A DNA stretch of 64,000 bases from Lachnospiraceae bacterium RM5 (GTDB lineage: Bacteria > Bacillota > Clostridia > Lachnospirales > Lachnospiraceae). The DNA is taken from positions 280,503-344,502 of the forward strand of contig FOFK01000002.1 of assembly GCA_900110975.1 (NCBI GenBank). Direction: 5' to 3'. Under the pieces are notes generated by a model that was not told the DNA's origin, made no database searches, and saw only the letters and a program-made list of their open reading frames with translations. Both the position numbers and the translations under genes were made by a program. Shown here piece by piece: positions 28,136 to 35,577 of the stretch (the stretch's first letter is position 1; every line of letters begins with the position of its first letter).

Positions 28136-28843
28136 TTAAATATTCATCTCATAATCAAATATTTTTTGAAGAATCTGCGTTTGATTTCTTACAGACACAA
28201 GTGCTCTCATGCCATTATTTAAAATACAACTTTCACCATCTATTTTTTTTATATGAGAAACATTTACCAGATAGCTTCTATGTGTTAAAAAGAACATTCT
28301 TGAATCAAGCTCCCTCTCAAAAGATATAAGAGATCTTCTAATTTCGAATGATTTATCTTTGGTATATAAAGTCACATAACTACCACTTGATTCAATCATA
28401 TATATTTCTTTTTGACCTATTTCATAATTAATATTATTATATACAATATTTATAAGCTTTCCTTTAGAAATCTTATCTATAGTTGAAATTACGGCTTCTA
28501 ATAATTCTTCTCTCTCAATTGGTTTTGTAACAAATCTTAATGCCCCAATTTTAAATGCTTCTTTAAAACGTTCTCTAATACCTGTAAGCATTATAATATT
28601 ATTATCATCATTATATTTTATATTTAGTTTTGCAGAAACATCTATCCCATCAAGCCCGGGCATTTCAATATCCATTAGCACAATATCACTTTTAACATCA
28701 GATTTAAGAAGGGTATCTCTATCATAATAATGCAAAATCTCTATATCATAATTATTTAATTCTTCTGCATTATTAATTATACTGTCAATTTCTTCATGTA
28801 CATATTCATCGTCATCACATAACGCAATCAAAAATTTTTCCAT
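28136..28843 (-). CDS. LytTR-family response regulator
   Basis: A DNA-binding regulator paired with the adjacent kinase. The 235 residues have an N-terminal receiver domain (about 1-120; acidic pocket CDDDEYVHEE, phospho-acceptor Asp in VLMDIEMPGLDG, conserved Lys in RFVTKPIEREELL) and a C-terminal LytTR domain (about 135-232; MIESSGSYVTLY, FFLTHRSYLVNVSHIKKI). AgrA-type regulators with this fold commonly activate a signalling-peptide operon. The gene lies in an operon with a short peptide gene, so autoregulation is plausible, but no direct-repeat binding site was identified. Confidence 0.92.
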   Translation of the reverse strand: MEKFLIALCDDDEYVHEEIDSIINNAEELNNYDIEILHYYDRDTLLKSDVKSDIVLMDIEMPGLDGIDVSAKLNIKYNDDNNIIMLTGIRERFKEAFKIGALRFVTKPIEREELLEAVISTIDKISKGKLINIVYNNINYEIGQKEIYMIESSGSYVTLYTKDKSFEIRRSLISFERELDSRMFFLTHRSYLVNVSHIKKIDGESCILNNGMRALVSVRNQTQILQKIFDYEMNI

Positions 28844-28865
28844 TACAATTTACTCTCAATTCTTT

Positions 28866-29279
28866 TTATTTACGTAAGCAATAATTAGTTGGAAAATAAT
28901 CAATATTTAAATTATGTTTTTTTGCCAAATCCGCCATTTCTCTTACCTGTTCTAAATAAACATCCTGCATTTCATCATTTAATACAAGATCATAAATAGT
29001 AGGCCCATCAATATACTCCTTAATTATTATTTCATTTTCAAAATCAATTTCATACATCTTAGGCATACGAATATTTGTATTAAGAATACGTCCATAGTTA
29101 TATTTTTCAGCATCCAGCTTATCTCCAAATGTATAATAACTGCAAGGTTCATGATGAATCTTCTTTAAAACCACAAGATTTTCTTCATATTCAGCAAGAT
29201 AAGAATATCCACTTTTTCCATAACCTAATAATTTTAAAACATGGTATTCCTTGCCATTTACCAAAAAACTTTTTTCCAT
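28866..29279 (-). CDS. Kinase-like protein, C-terminally truncated
   Basis: The start at 29279 (ATG) has GGAG five bases upstream. The 137 residues carry a protein-kinase-like N-lobe: a glycine-rich loop LLGYGKSGYSYLAEY (about 14-28), an ATP-binding Lys in LVVLKKIHHEPC, and a C-lobe beginning IIIKEYIDGPTIYDLVL. It ends abruptly after HNLNIDYFPTNY, just where a catalytic loop and the Mg-binding DFG-equivalent would follow. So it lacks a complete active site. The 5' side overlaps another open frame that may be its original N-terminus. It is probably a decayed or regulatory pseudokinase; the following LytTR gene starts 22 bp later. Confidence 0.6.
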   Translation of the reverse strand: MEKSFLVNGKEYHVLKLLGYGKSGYSYLAEYEENLVVLKKIHHEPCSYYTFGDKLDAEKYNYGRILNTNIRMPKMYEIDFENEIIIKEYIDGPTIYDLVLNDEMQDVYLEQVREMADLAKKHNLNIDYFPTNYCLRK

Positions 29280-29427
29280 AAACACTCCGATAAATTACAT
29301 TACTTTTTCTATTGCTCCAGTATTCGTGATATTCAATAAAATCACGCCGTTTTATTATATCATCAAGATTTTCCTCTATCAAGCTTCCAAAAATATCTGA
29401 ACAAGACAAGTTTTTATAATTCCTCAA
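29191..29427 (-). pseudogene. 78-codon frame overlapping PfkB end and the kinase-like gene
   Basis: An open frame beginning at a TTG inside the last codons of the PfkB-type gene and reading CSDIFGSLIEENLDDIIKRR, then FIEYHEYWSNRKSNVIYRSV, before losing sense in the overlap with the kinase-like gene. No properly spaced ribosome binding site is seen. The sensible part stops exactly where the kinase-like frame becomes sensible (around 29278). The simplest reading is that both were once one protein and that a one- or two-base loss around TATATG or TATG split it. The alternative is a short independent protein. Confidence 0.45.
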
Positions 29428-30328
29428 TATGTGGACGTTTAACCTTTACTAATTCTTCTACAGTTTTTTCATCTATAAAACCATTAGCCGCCCCATTTGT
29501 TTTAATTTTTTCTGACGCAAAAATTTCTGCCTTCACCAATGCTTCAAGAGCATTTTCATCTTTTGCATAAAAATGTAAAAATGAAGAAAACAAAGCATCA
29601 CCTGCTCCAACAGTATTTACAACATTTTCACAGTATACTGCATCAAACTTATATAATTTATTTTTATTTTTTTCATAAAGCATAGCCCCTTTATCTCCCA
29701 TTCCTATTACAACAATTTTATTATCGTATTTTGAAGCCACATCTTTAATAAATCTGTCCGGCTCATAAGGCAAAGCTTCATCACTCATAAAGAGAATGTC
29801 TGCAGCTTCCATAAAATCTTTATTATATTCATCATCAATATTTCCAAGTACATGGACATCTGTAGCTATTAACTTATTCTTCTCTTTAACAAGCTTTAAA
29901 ATATTTCTGTTAAAATTAATATTACAAATAATATAAATATCATTTGCACCCATATTATTTACATCATCATCATTAAGACTCTGATCCTGGATATCTTTTA
30001 AATCACAATAAATCTGTCTTTTTCCAGTCTCATCATAAAGAATTGCTGATACTGGTGTACTTTTTAATGTCTTTTTAATTCCTTTAACATTTATTTTTTC
30101 TTTTTTTAGCTCTTCTATAATCATCTTCCCCTCAAAATCTTCTGAAATAAAAGAACATAAATTAATTTTATCTCCCAATGTCTTTAAAGATTTTGAAATG
30201 TTATAAGCTACCCCTGAAACCGAAGAATTTATCCCAAAAAACGGATAATCAATCGGATAATAGTCTATAGGAAATTTCCTTACACTTATTGTTGTTTCAA
30301 TATTTAATAAACCTGAAATACATATCAT
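29414..30328 (-). CDS. PfkB-family carbohydrate/nucleoside kinase
   Basis: An ATP-dependent ribokinase-like enzyme. The 304 residues show the PfkB plan: N-terminal ISGLLNIETTISV with the lid strand, GINSSVSGVAYNISKSLKTLG as the substrate-binding glycine segment, and the signature VNTVGAGDALFSSFLHF near 236-252 with the catalytic Asp in GAGD. The substrate cannot be told; ribose, fructose-6-phosphate and nucleosides are all known in the family. It begins 24 bp after the short peptide gene and overlaps the next frame, so it belongs to the signalling operon. Its presence next to a LytTR/AgrC pair is unusual. Confidence 0.85.
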   Translation of the reverse strand: MICISGLLNIETTISVRKFPIDYYPIDYPFFGINSSVSGVAYNISKSLKTLGDKINLCSFISEDFEGKMIIEELKKEKINVKGIKKTLKSTPVSAILYDETGKRQIYCDLKDIQDQSLNDDDVNNMGANDIYIICNINFNRNILKLVKEKNKLIATDVHVLGNIDDEYNKDFMEAADILFMSDEALPYEPDRFIKDVASKYDNKIVVIGMGDKGAMLYEKNKNKLYKFDAVYCENVVNTVGAGDALFSSFLHFYAKDENALEALVKAEIFASEKIKTNGAANGFIDEKTVEELVKVKRPHIEEL

Positions 30329-30352
30329 ATTACTTACCCTTTCTTTAACACC

Positions 30353-30409
30353 TTAATTACCAAAAACTTTTTTCCATAAGTCATACCATAAAGTTGAAAA
30401 ATCTTCCAT
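30353..30409 (-). CDS. 18-residue amphipathic peptide, candidate signal
   Basis: A very short gene encoding MEDFSTLWYDLWKKVFGN. A perfect GGAGGTG lies seven bases before the ATG, one of the best ribosome binding sites in the window, and the TAA is followed 24 bases later by the PfkB gene. The peptide is aromatic-rich and would fold as an amphipathic helix (Phe4, Leu7, Trp8, Leu11, Trp12, Val15, Phe16 on one side). It has no Cys for a thiolactone, no signal peptide and no nearby AgrB. It could be an exported signal sensed by the AgrC-like kinase of the same operon, or a leader peptide. Expression is inferred from the ribosome binding site only. Confidence 0.55.
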   Translation of the reverse strand: MEDFSTLWYDLWKKVFGN

Positions 30410-30486
30410 ACTTTCACCTCCATTTTCGTTTTAAATATGCAACTTCTAAACAATATCATAAAAAAATTTTTTTCAATAGTAAAAAT

Positions 30487-30520
30487 GACGAACGTCGATT
30501 TCTGTCGACGAACGTCGTTT
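30487..30520. repeat. GACGAACGTC element, imperfect hairpin
   Basis: GACGAACGTCGAT, four bases TTCT, then GTCGACGAACGTCGTTTT. It is nearly the same as the perfect terminator hairpin at 35645-35684, except that the core of the second arm reads GACGAACGTC instead of its reverse complement GACGTTCGTC, so long-stem pairing is weakened. It lies between the nuclease relic and the peptide gene, so in the minus direction it may be a decayed terminator. Confidence 0.6.
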
Positions 30521-30547
30521 TATCGTAAACCATATTCTATTTTTCCA

Positions 30548-30776
30548 TACCTTTTTTGAATCCCACGTTCTTCCACAATATTACTTAAGTTACACATATA
30601 TCTTGCTTCCTTCTTCAGATAATATATCTATCTTTATATATCTATCTTTCCTTGAAGACTATTTTCAAATCCAACTTTACCTATGAGTATTTCACTACCT
30701 ATACATGCTACAATCTCATCATAATCTAAGTCTTTAACTTCTTTAACCGTTTCTTTTAAAATTCGCGCAAGGATAT
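30548..30776 (-). pseudogene. Relic of an Rpn-type nuclease gene
   Basis: Two blocks match the intact Rpn-type gene at 31500-32483. Block one (about 30776 down to 30640) reads ARILKETVKEVKDLDYDEIV and CIGSEILIGKVGFENSLQG, the homologue of the N-terminal region. Block two (about 30620 to 30548) reads ARYMCNLSNIVEERGIQK, the C-terminal region. Everything between, including the presumed PD-(D/E)XK active-site region, is missing. The relic and the intact copy lie less than 1 kb apart. Confidence 0.8.
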
Positions 30777-30794
30777 TCAAGCTGGATAATCATA

Positions 30795-30835
30795 ATTACG
30801 CGCATACTGTAAATATTAAAGAATATACGCGTAAT
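30795..30835. repeat. ACGCG palindromic repeat, solitary copy
   Basis: ATTACGCG ... ACGCGTAAT, 41 bp, with an AT-rich centre. It is the same element as the five-copy array at 48954-49259, nearly 20 kb away. Its arms can pair over about nine bases. It lies just downstream of the 171-residue membrane protein gene. Confidence 0.75.
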
Positions 30836-30880
30836 CTACTATATTATCAATATCTAAACGCTATCAAACTCTATACCTTT

Positions 30881-31396
30881 TTAATATATTTCACCATCAA
30901 TAATCTTTTGATATTTTTCACCGCTATATACATCTTCATCCTGCTTAGGTTGAGCAACTTTTTTATATTTTTCATTATCATAGCATTCTCTGCATATGTT
31001 AAATATTTCATTAAAACCTTTTGCATCATGTCCATAATATGTTCCATCTACAACCAAAGCCTGATTTACATAATAAAGTTCATGAATCACTTCTTCATTT
31101 TCAACAATCCATACTCTTAAAAATATCCCTCCTGAAAGTTCACTATCTACCTTATATTCTAAATCGCCTTTTTCTAACTTATCAAATCCATCAATTATAT
31201 CAGAAGCCATTTTATCATCTGTTATGCTGCATATATCACCACTTTCGTTATCAAAAATAACTTCTCTTGTTCTATTAGAACTTTCTTTTTTGTCACTGAT
31301 TTTACTTGTTATATTATCATTTTTCTGCCAGATTACTATAATCACAACCAAAATAATAAGTATGCTTATAGCTGTAATAAATATATTTTTTTTCAT
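30881..31396 (-). CDS. Single-pass membrane or exported protein of unknown function
   Basis: I do not recognise a family. The 171 residues have an N-terminal hydrophobic segment (IFITAISILIILVVIIVIW, about 5-23) with two Lys before it and no lipobox, so it is a signal anchor or an uncleaved transmembrane helix. The remaining part is hydrophilic with alternating strand- and helix-like segments and two Cys (CSITDD, CRECYDN). GAGGAAGG precedes the ATG. It is flanked by the ACGCG palindrome downstream and the Rpn-type gene upstream. Confidence 0.6.
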   Translation of the reverse strand: MKKNIFITAISILIILVVIIVIWQKNDNITSKISDKKESSNRTREVIFDNESGDICSITDDKMASDIIDGFDKLEKGDLEYKVDSELSGGIFLRVWIVENEEVIHELYYVNQALVVDGTYYGHDAKGFNEIFNICRECYDNEKYKKVAQPKQDEDVYSGEKYQKIIDGEIY

Positions 31397-31499
31397 CCTT
31401 CCTCTTCCTTCTAACTTTTTATTTTGTTACATATATTGCCTTTGCAAGAGTATTAACCCATGTAAATTCTTTATCATTAAAAAAATCATTATTCTATTT

Positions 31500-32483
31500 T
31501 TACATACTTTTTTCTATTATTTTATTTAATTCATCTTCAGAAATTTTTAATAATTCAAGTGCTTTTTCTTTATCAATCACCCCATCTTTATAGAAATCAA
31601 TAATTTGAAGGCGTCGTCCTTCACCAATGCCCTTTTCTATACCCTTTTCTATGCCCTTTTCCATACCTTTTTGAATTCCACGTTCTTCCACAAGATCACT
31701 TAAGTTACACATATATCTTGCCTCCTTCTTCATATTATCATTCATTTCAATTCCGTACTCATTAAATAATATTTTTTCTTTCTTTTCCGGTGATACTTTA
31801 CCATCTAATAATACTCTTAACATATTTTGCAGTGTATGTTCTTCATTTATTTCTCCTGGAAGACAAACCATAACAACTGTTAATAAATCACTCCTGAAAT
31901 CCCTTGTCTTTTTTCCATATATCATTTTTTCTTTCAAACTATATGAAAAAATTGCATTCTCAACATCCCTTGGTGTTTTCATGCATATCCATATACTATA
32001 AACCTTGCACACATCATCATAATTGTTATTTCTTATTTCTCTTCCAAGCTGTGAAGATATCATTCTTGCGCAATAAAATATTCCTCTCGGAACAAGATCA
32101 TAACCTGGATTAAACTTTTTCTGTGCTTCAATATTTATTAAAAGTTTTATCCGCTTTTTGTCCTTGTTATGACTTTTTCCCGCTTTCTTTAAATAAAAGT
32201 CAAACCTTATATCGTAAGTAATTTTACCTTCATTAATGTAATAATCTTCTTCAGATAATGTATCTATCTTCCCTTGAAGACTATTTTCAACCCCAACCTT
32301 ACCTATAAGTATCTCACTGCCAATACATGATATAATTTCATCATAATCTAAGTCTTTAACTTCTTCAACCGTTTCTTTTAAAATTCGTGCAAGGATACTT
32401 TTTTCGCTTAAAATACGTTTAATGTTACCATCATACATTTCCTTACCTTTTACTAGATCCAAAGAATCTTTTAAATTTGTCAT
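31500..32483 (-). CDS. Rpn-family recombination-promoting nuclease / putative transposase
   Basis: The 327 residues match the Rpn (PD-(D/E)XK) group, long annotated as putative transposases and shown in E. coli to promote recombination as DNA endonucleases. Recognisable parts are the N-terminal YDEIISCIGSEILIGKVG, a central YDIRFDFYLKKAGK with a likely active-site acidic residue, KLLINIEAQKKF (the E-x-Q type motif), and a C-terminal tail with repeated IEKG units (near 275-290), common in this group. A second, broken copy lies at 30548-30776. GGAGG precedes the ATG. Whether it moves is not shown by the sequence: no terminal repeats were seen. Confidence 0.85.
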   Translation of the reverse strand: MTNLKDSLDLVKGKEMYDGNIKRILSEKSILARILKETVEEVKDLDYDEIISCIGSEILIGKVGVENSLQGKIDTLSEEDYYINEGKITYDIRFDFYLKKAGKSHNKDKKRIKLLINIEAQKKFNPGYDLVPRGIFYCARMISSQLGREIRNNNYDDVCKVYSIWICMKTPRDVENAIFSYSLKEKMIYGKKTRDFRSDLLTVVMVCLPGEINEEHTLQNMLRVLLDGKVSPEKKEKILFNEYGIEMNDNMKKEARYMCNLSDLVEERGIQKGMEKGIEKGIEKGIGEGRRLQIIDFYKDGVIDKEKALELLKISEDELNKIIEKSM

Positions 32484-32600
32484 TACAACCTCCTATTAAA
32501 TTAATTATTTTACTCTTGATACTTATACAGTATATATCATTTTTATTTAAGACACAACTTTTTATTTATATTATCTTAAATTTATTATCATTTATTTTAA

Positions 32601-32638
32601 AAAAAGACAAATGCCACTTTATAGGCACCTGTCTTTTT
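32601..32638 (-). terminator. Rho-independent terminator after the toxin/immunity operon
   Basis: AAAAAGACA (32601-32609) and TGTCTTTTT (32630-32638) form the base, with a TGCC/GGCA inner stem. In the minus direction it follows the SUKH gene by about 40 bases and ends in a T-run, so it would close the toxin operon. It reads as a terminator in either direction. Confidence 0.75.
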
Positions 32639-32676
32639 AAGATTTTTAACAAACTAATGTAATAATATTTTATATA

Positions 32677-33069
32677 CTAGGATTTCTTAATATATTCCAA
32701 TAATGATGAATATATTTTTTTAGGCTTAGAATCTCCTGTTGTCATATAAATATTTCCTTTTTCTGATTGCCATATAACAATATCATCTATATTACATTCT
32801 TCAATAACATATAAATCTTTTGGAACATTTACATTTGCTTTCTTATTACTCATTGTAACTTCAACTACATCGAGTCTTTTTATCTTACCCAACCCGGTAA
32901 ACTCATGCCCACTTGCAGACGCAATTCCATACTTTAATAAGTACTCTATATATTCCTTAGAAAAAGATAATTCTAAATTTTTCTCAGCCTCTTTTATTTT
33001 CTCATCACTTACACCAACAGTAGTATATAAATCAGCACAGTTATCTAAATATTTTACAAATGTTTTCAT
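32677..33069 (-). CDS. SMI1/KNR4 (SUKH) immunity protein
   Basis: A 130-residue cytoplasmic protein of the SUKH superfamily, which supplies immunity proteins in polymorphic toxin systems. The typical parts are EKNLELSFSKEYIEYLLKYG near 29-48, ASGHEFTGLG, and a late IWQSEKGNIYMTTG with the conserved Trp. It begins nine bases after the stop of the nuclease toxin gene and is followed by a terminator, so its task is most likely to neutralise that toxin. SUKH proteins pair with many toxin types, so pairing is inferred from position. AGGTG lies before the ATG. Confidence 0.85.
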   Translation of the reverse strand: MKTFVKYLDNCADLYTTVGVSDEKIKEAEKNLELSFSKEYIEYLLKYGIASASGHEFTGLGKIKRLDVVEVTMSNKKANVNVPKDLYVIEECNIDDIVIWQSEKGNIYMTTGDSKPKKIYSSLLEYIKKS

Positions 33070-33078
33070 AACTTACAC

Positions 33079-34278
33079 CTACCCTAAACTATTTGCCATA
33101 GATTTCCAAAATTCTTCTCTTATTTTATTAAAAGCTGTTCTGTCGATTTCTGATGACTTAGACATGTCATGTAGTATACTAGAATATGTTTGATGTTCAT
33201 CTTGTGTAAGAACAGCTAATGTACCATTGTTTTTTTGTGCTATATGATGTAAATTGTATGGATTTCCTTTAGAATCTAACGGAGCTAAACCTTGTCTCAT
33301 CCTTTCCAAATTACTTCTTCCCATTTCATCAACATATTTCAAATCAATATCAGTCTTTACCAATGCCGTTTTTCCATCAACAATCATCGGCTTTAAATTC
33401 GCATCTTTAAAAACATTGTACTCGTCCATACTTTTAAATTGTTTTATTACATCTACCGGATATTTGCTTTCTTTTTGTATTATAGCTGCCTCGTCCATTG
33501 TAAGTCCATTAGCAGTCATTCCCTTTAAGAGAAAAGCTTCACTTGTGCCTCCAACAACAGCTCCACTAATCGCTCCCCATTTAAAACTTTCACTACCTGC
33601 TGCAATGGCAGCTTTTTTAGCTTCTTCAAAATCACCGGTTTGCACTCCAGTTATTATACCTGCTGATACTCCTCCTATTGTTCCTCCACTTAAAGCCATT
33701 ATTGCACCTGTTTTAGCAGATGCAGCAAAAATCATACTAACAGCTGGTGCTCCTGCACCTGCAGTAACTGCAGATACAGTTACACAAACTAATATAACCC
33801 CTGTACCAATCGCAATATTTTTTAATGCTTTTTCATATGTATCATCATATTCCTCTACTTCTTTTACAGTTGTCTTACCATCATCACCTAATGTAAATAC
33901 ATATTTTGTTCCATTAAAAACTTCATTTAATTCAGAAAGAGTATATCCAAAAAAAATATTTGATTGTGAATTATATTCCAATTCTTCAATATATTCTTTA
34001 GAAATATATACTGCGCTAACATTTTCAACCAAATACTCATCAGAATTTAATTCAGATACAACCTCATTATAAACCGTATCTTCTAGATAGGTTATTAATT
34101 TTTCATCGTCTAAATTTTTAAAATCAGTATCAGTTTCTAGATTAGTAAACTCAATTGATGTTTCTGTACTTTCATTTTCACCTTTATTATTTATTTTTTT
34201 ATTATCATTTGAACACCCAGTAATAACAAATAATGTCATTGATAGAATTACTGCCATCACTCTCTTTAAACCCTTCAA
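33079..34278 (-). CDS. Lipoprotein-type polymorphic toxin with C-terminal LHH nuclease domain
   Basis: I place the start at a TTG (34278), because GGAGG ends eight bases before it; the GTG at 34287 overlaps that site. The N-terminus is then a lipoprotein signal ending VITGC (Cys near 22). A Thr/Glu-rich linker and a helical region follow, then a glycine/alanine-rich hydrophobic stretch (about 150-250; VSAVTAGAGAPAVSMIFAAS and TIGGVSAGIITGV). The last 90 residues carry the LHH motif YNLHHIAQKNNGTLAVLTQDEH, typical of HNH/Endo VII-fold toxin nucleases. No WXG, LXG or YeeF region is seen. It is encoded between a membrane-anchored exported protein and a SUKH immunity gene. Confidence 0.82.
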   Translation of the reverse strand: MKGLKRVMAVILSMTLFVITGCSNDNKKINNKGENESTETSIEFTNLETDTDFKNLDDEKLITYLEDTVYNEVVSELNSDEYLVENVSAVYISKEYIEELEYNSQSNIFFGYTLSELNEVFNGTKYVFTLGDDGKTTVKEVEEYDDTYEKALKNIAIGTGVILVCVTVSAVTAGAGAPAVSMIFAASAKTGAIMALSGGTIGGVSAGIITGVQTGDFEEAKKAAIAAGSESFKWGAISGAVVGGTSEAFLLKGMTANGLTMDEAAIIQKESKYPVDVIKQFKSMDEYNVFKDANLKPMIVDGKTALVKTDIDLKYVDEMGRSNLERMRQGLAPLDSKGNPYNLHHIAQKNNGTLAVLTQDEHQTYSSILHDMSKSSEIDRTAFNKIREEFWKSMANSLG

Positions 34279-34291
34279 AAAAAACACCTCC

Positions 34292-35545
34292 CTATTTAAT
34301 TTCTTTTTTCTTTTTTATAAATATAAAACATCCTGCTCCTAAAAATATTATTACCAATAAAATAAATATAACTATTATTACTCCAGAACCTTTTGAATCT
34401 TCCTCACTTTTTTTAGAAGAAGTACTAATATTTTTTATTTTAGTATTTAAGGCTTTACTTTCTACATTCTCGTCAAATGTTACATTTCCCTGCTCATCAA
34501 TAACCGCACCTTCATTTATTTTTTCTTTAATTTCACTTATTGACAATCCAGTTGTTGCATATGCCTTTAAAACATCATCTGTTCCAACATATATCATTTT
34601 CTCTGTTTCTTGATCAGTTTCATCATTTTTAACCTTAATAATATATATACCCTCTTCGGTATACTCATCGCCATCTTTTGCAGGTTTATTAAACCTCACA
34701 TCCTCAACAAGCTCATCTCCTGCTTCATTTAAAACTCTTCTTTCAACATTAATATTTAAATATCTTGATTTTGCAAGGTCTAAATAAAATCCATTTTCAG
34801 TAACCGCACAATTTGATAACTCCTGCTTTGTAGCAACATCAAATGGAAAAACCATACAATTTCCATTTCTTATTTTAAATTTAAAAAATATTCTATAATT
34901 ATAATAATCATTATCAAATGTCGCATATTTTCCAAGTAACTTATGATCCTCATGTGTTATCTGGTAATCTAAAGCAACTTCATAATCTCCTTCTTCAAAA
35001 ATATCTACTTCTGTTTCTGCACCCTTTTTTATACCTTTTAAATAATCAGTATAAACAACCGGTTCTTCCTCTTCATTTTGATAATTTATCTTTTTTATAA
35101 TAAGCGCCCCATGATGGAACTTTTGTTTTTTCAATCCAAAATATTCATCAATTCCATCACCATCATCTGAAATATGTTTTCTTGAACTTCCATTAAGTTT
35201 ATTTATATCCTGTTCCAAATCAAAATATAATTTCACATCATCACCTACAGTTTTTAAAAAAACAGGGCAGTCTTTATCAGAGCTATCAACTGCTGTATAT
35301 CCTTTTATATAAAAATTTCCTAAATCCCATCCATAATGAACATCAGATGAATCAATTTTTTTTGAATTTTTATAATTACTGTCTGTTTTTTTCACTGTTC
35401 CTAAACGATACTTTTGTTCATTTACATTGTTTTCAACTCCAGTATTTTCCTTTTCATTTTCTTCTGCTTTAACATTGATATTAAAACAAGAAACCATAAT
35501 ACATAATAGTGTTATTATTGTAATTATTTTTCTCTTCATAAGCAT
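34292..35545 (-). CDS. Exported, C-terminally membrane-anchored protein of the toxin operon
   Basis: I do not recognise a family. The 417 residues have an N-terminal Sec signal (ITIITLLCIMVSCFNINVKAEE, cleavage expected after ALA-like KAEE) and a C-terminal transmembrane segment (GVIIVIFILLVIIFLGAG) followed by a Lys-rich tail. No LPXTG sorting motif is present. The extracellular part is probably beta-rich, with repeated Asp/Tyr-rich segments. A Ser/Lys/Glu linker (SSKKSEEDSKGSG) precedes the anchor. It ends 13 bases before the toxin's start (TTG at 34278), and the toxin's ribosome binding site begins directly after its stop. It could be a receptor, anchor or export partner; that is inference from position. 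Confidence 0.7.
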   Translation of the reverse strand: MLMKRKIITIITLLCIMVSCFNINVKAEENEKENTGVENNVNEQKYRLGTVKKTDSNYKNSKKIDSSDVHYGWDLGNFYIKGYTAVDSSDKDCPVFLKTVGDDVKLYFDLEQDINKLNGSSRKHISDDGDGIDEYFGLKKQKFHHGALIIKKINYQNEEEEPVVYTDYLKGIKKGAETEVDIFEEGDYEVALDYQITHEDHKLLGKYATFDNDYYNYRIFFKFKIRNGNCMVFPFDVATKQELSNCAVTENGFYLDLAKSRYLNINVERRVLNEAGDELVEDVRFNKPAKDGDEYTEEGIYIIKVKNDETDQETEKMIYVGTDDVLKAYATTGLSISEIKEKINEGAVIDEQGNVTFDENVESKALNTKIKNISTSSKKSEEDSKGSGVIIVIFILLVIIFLGAGCFIFIKKKKEIK

Positions 35546-35577
35546 ATAATCCCTTTCAAATATATTTCTTAACTATA

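Noticed and set aside
33254-34072. Plus-strand frame of 272 codons inside the toxin gene
   Set aside because: It is antisense to a clear lipoprotein/LHH nuclease gene, with no ribosome binding site and low-complexity residue use.
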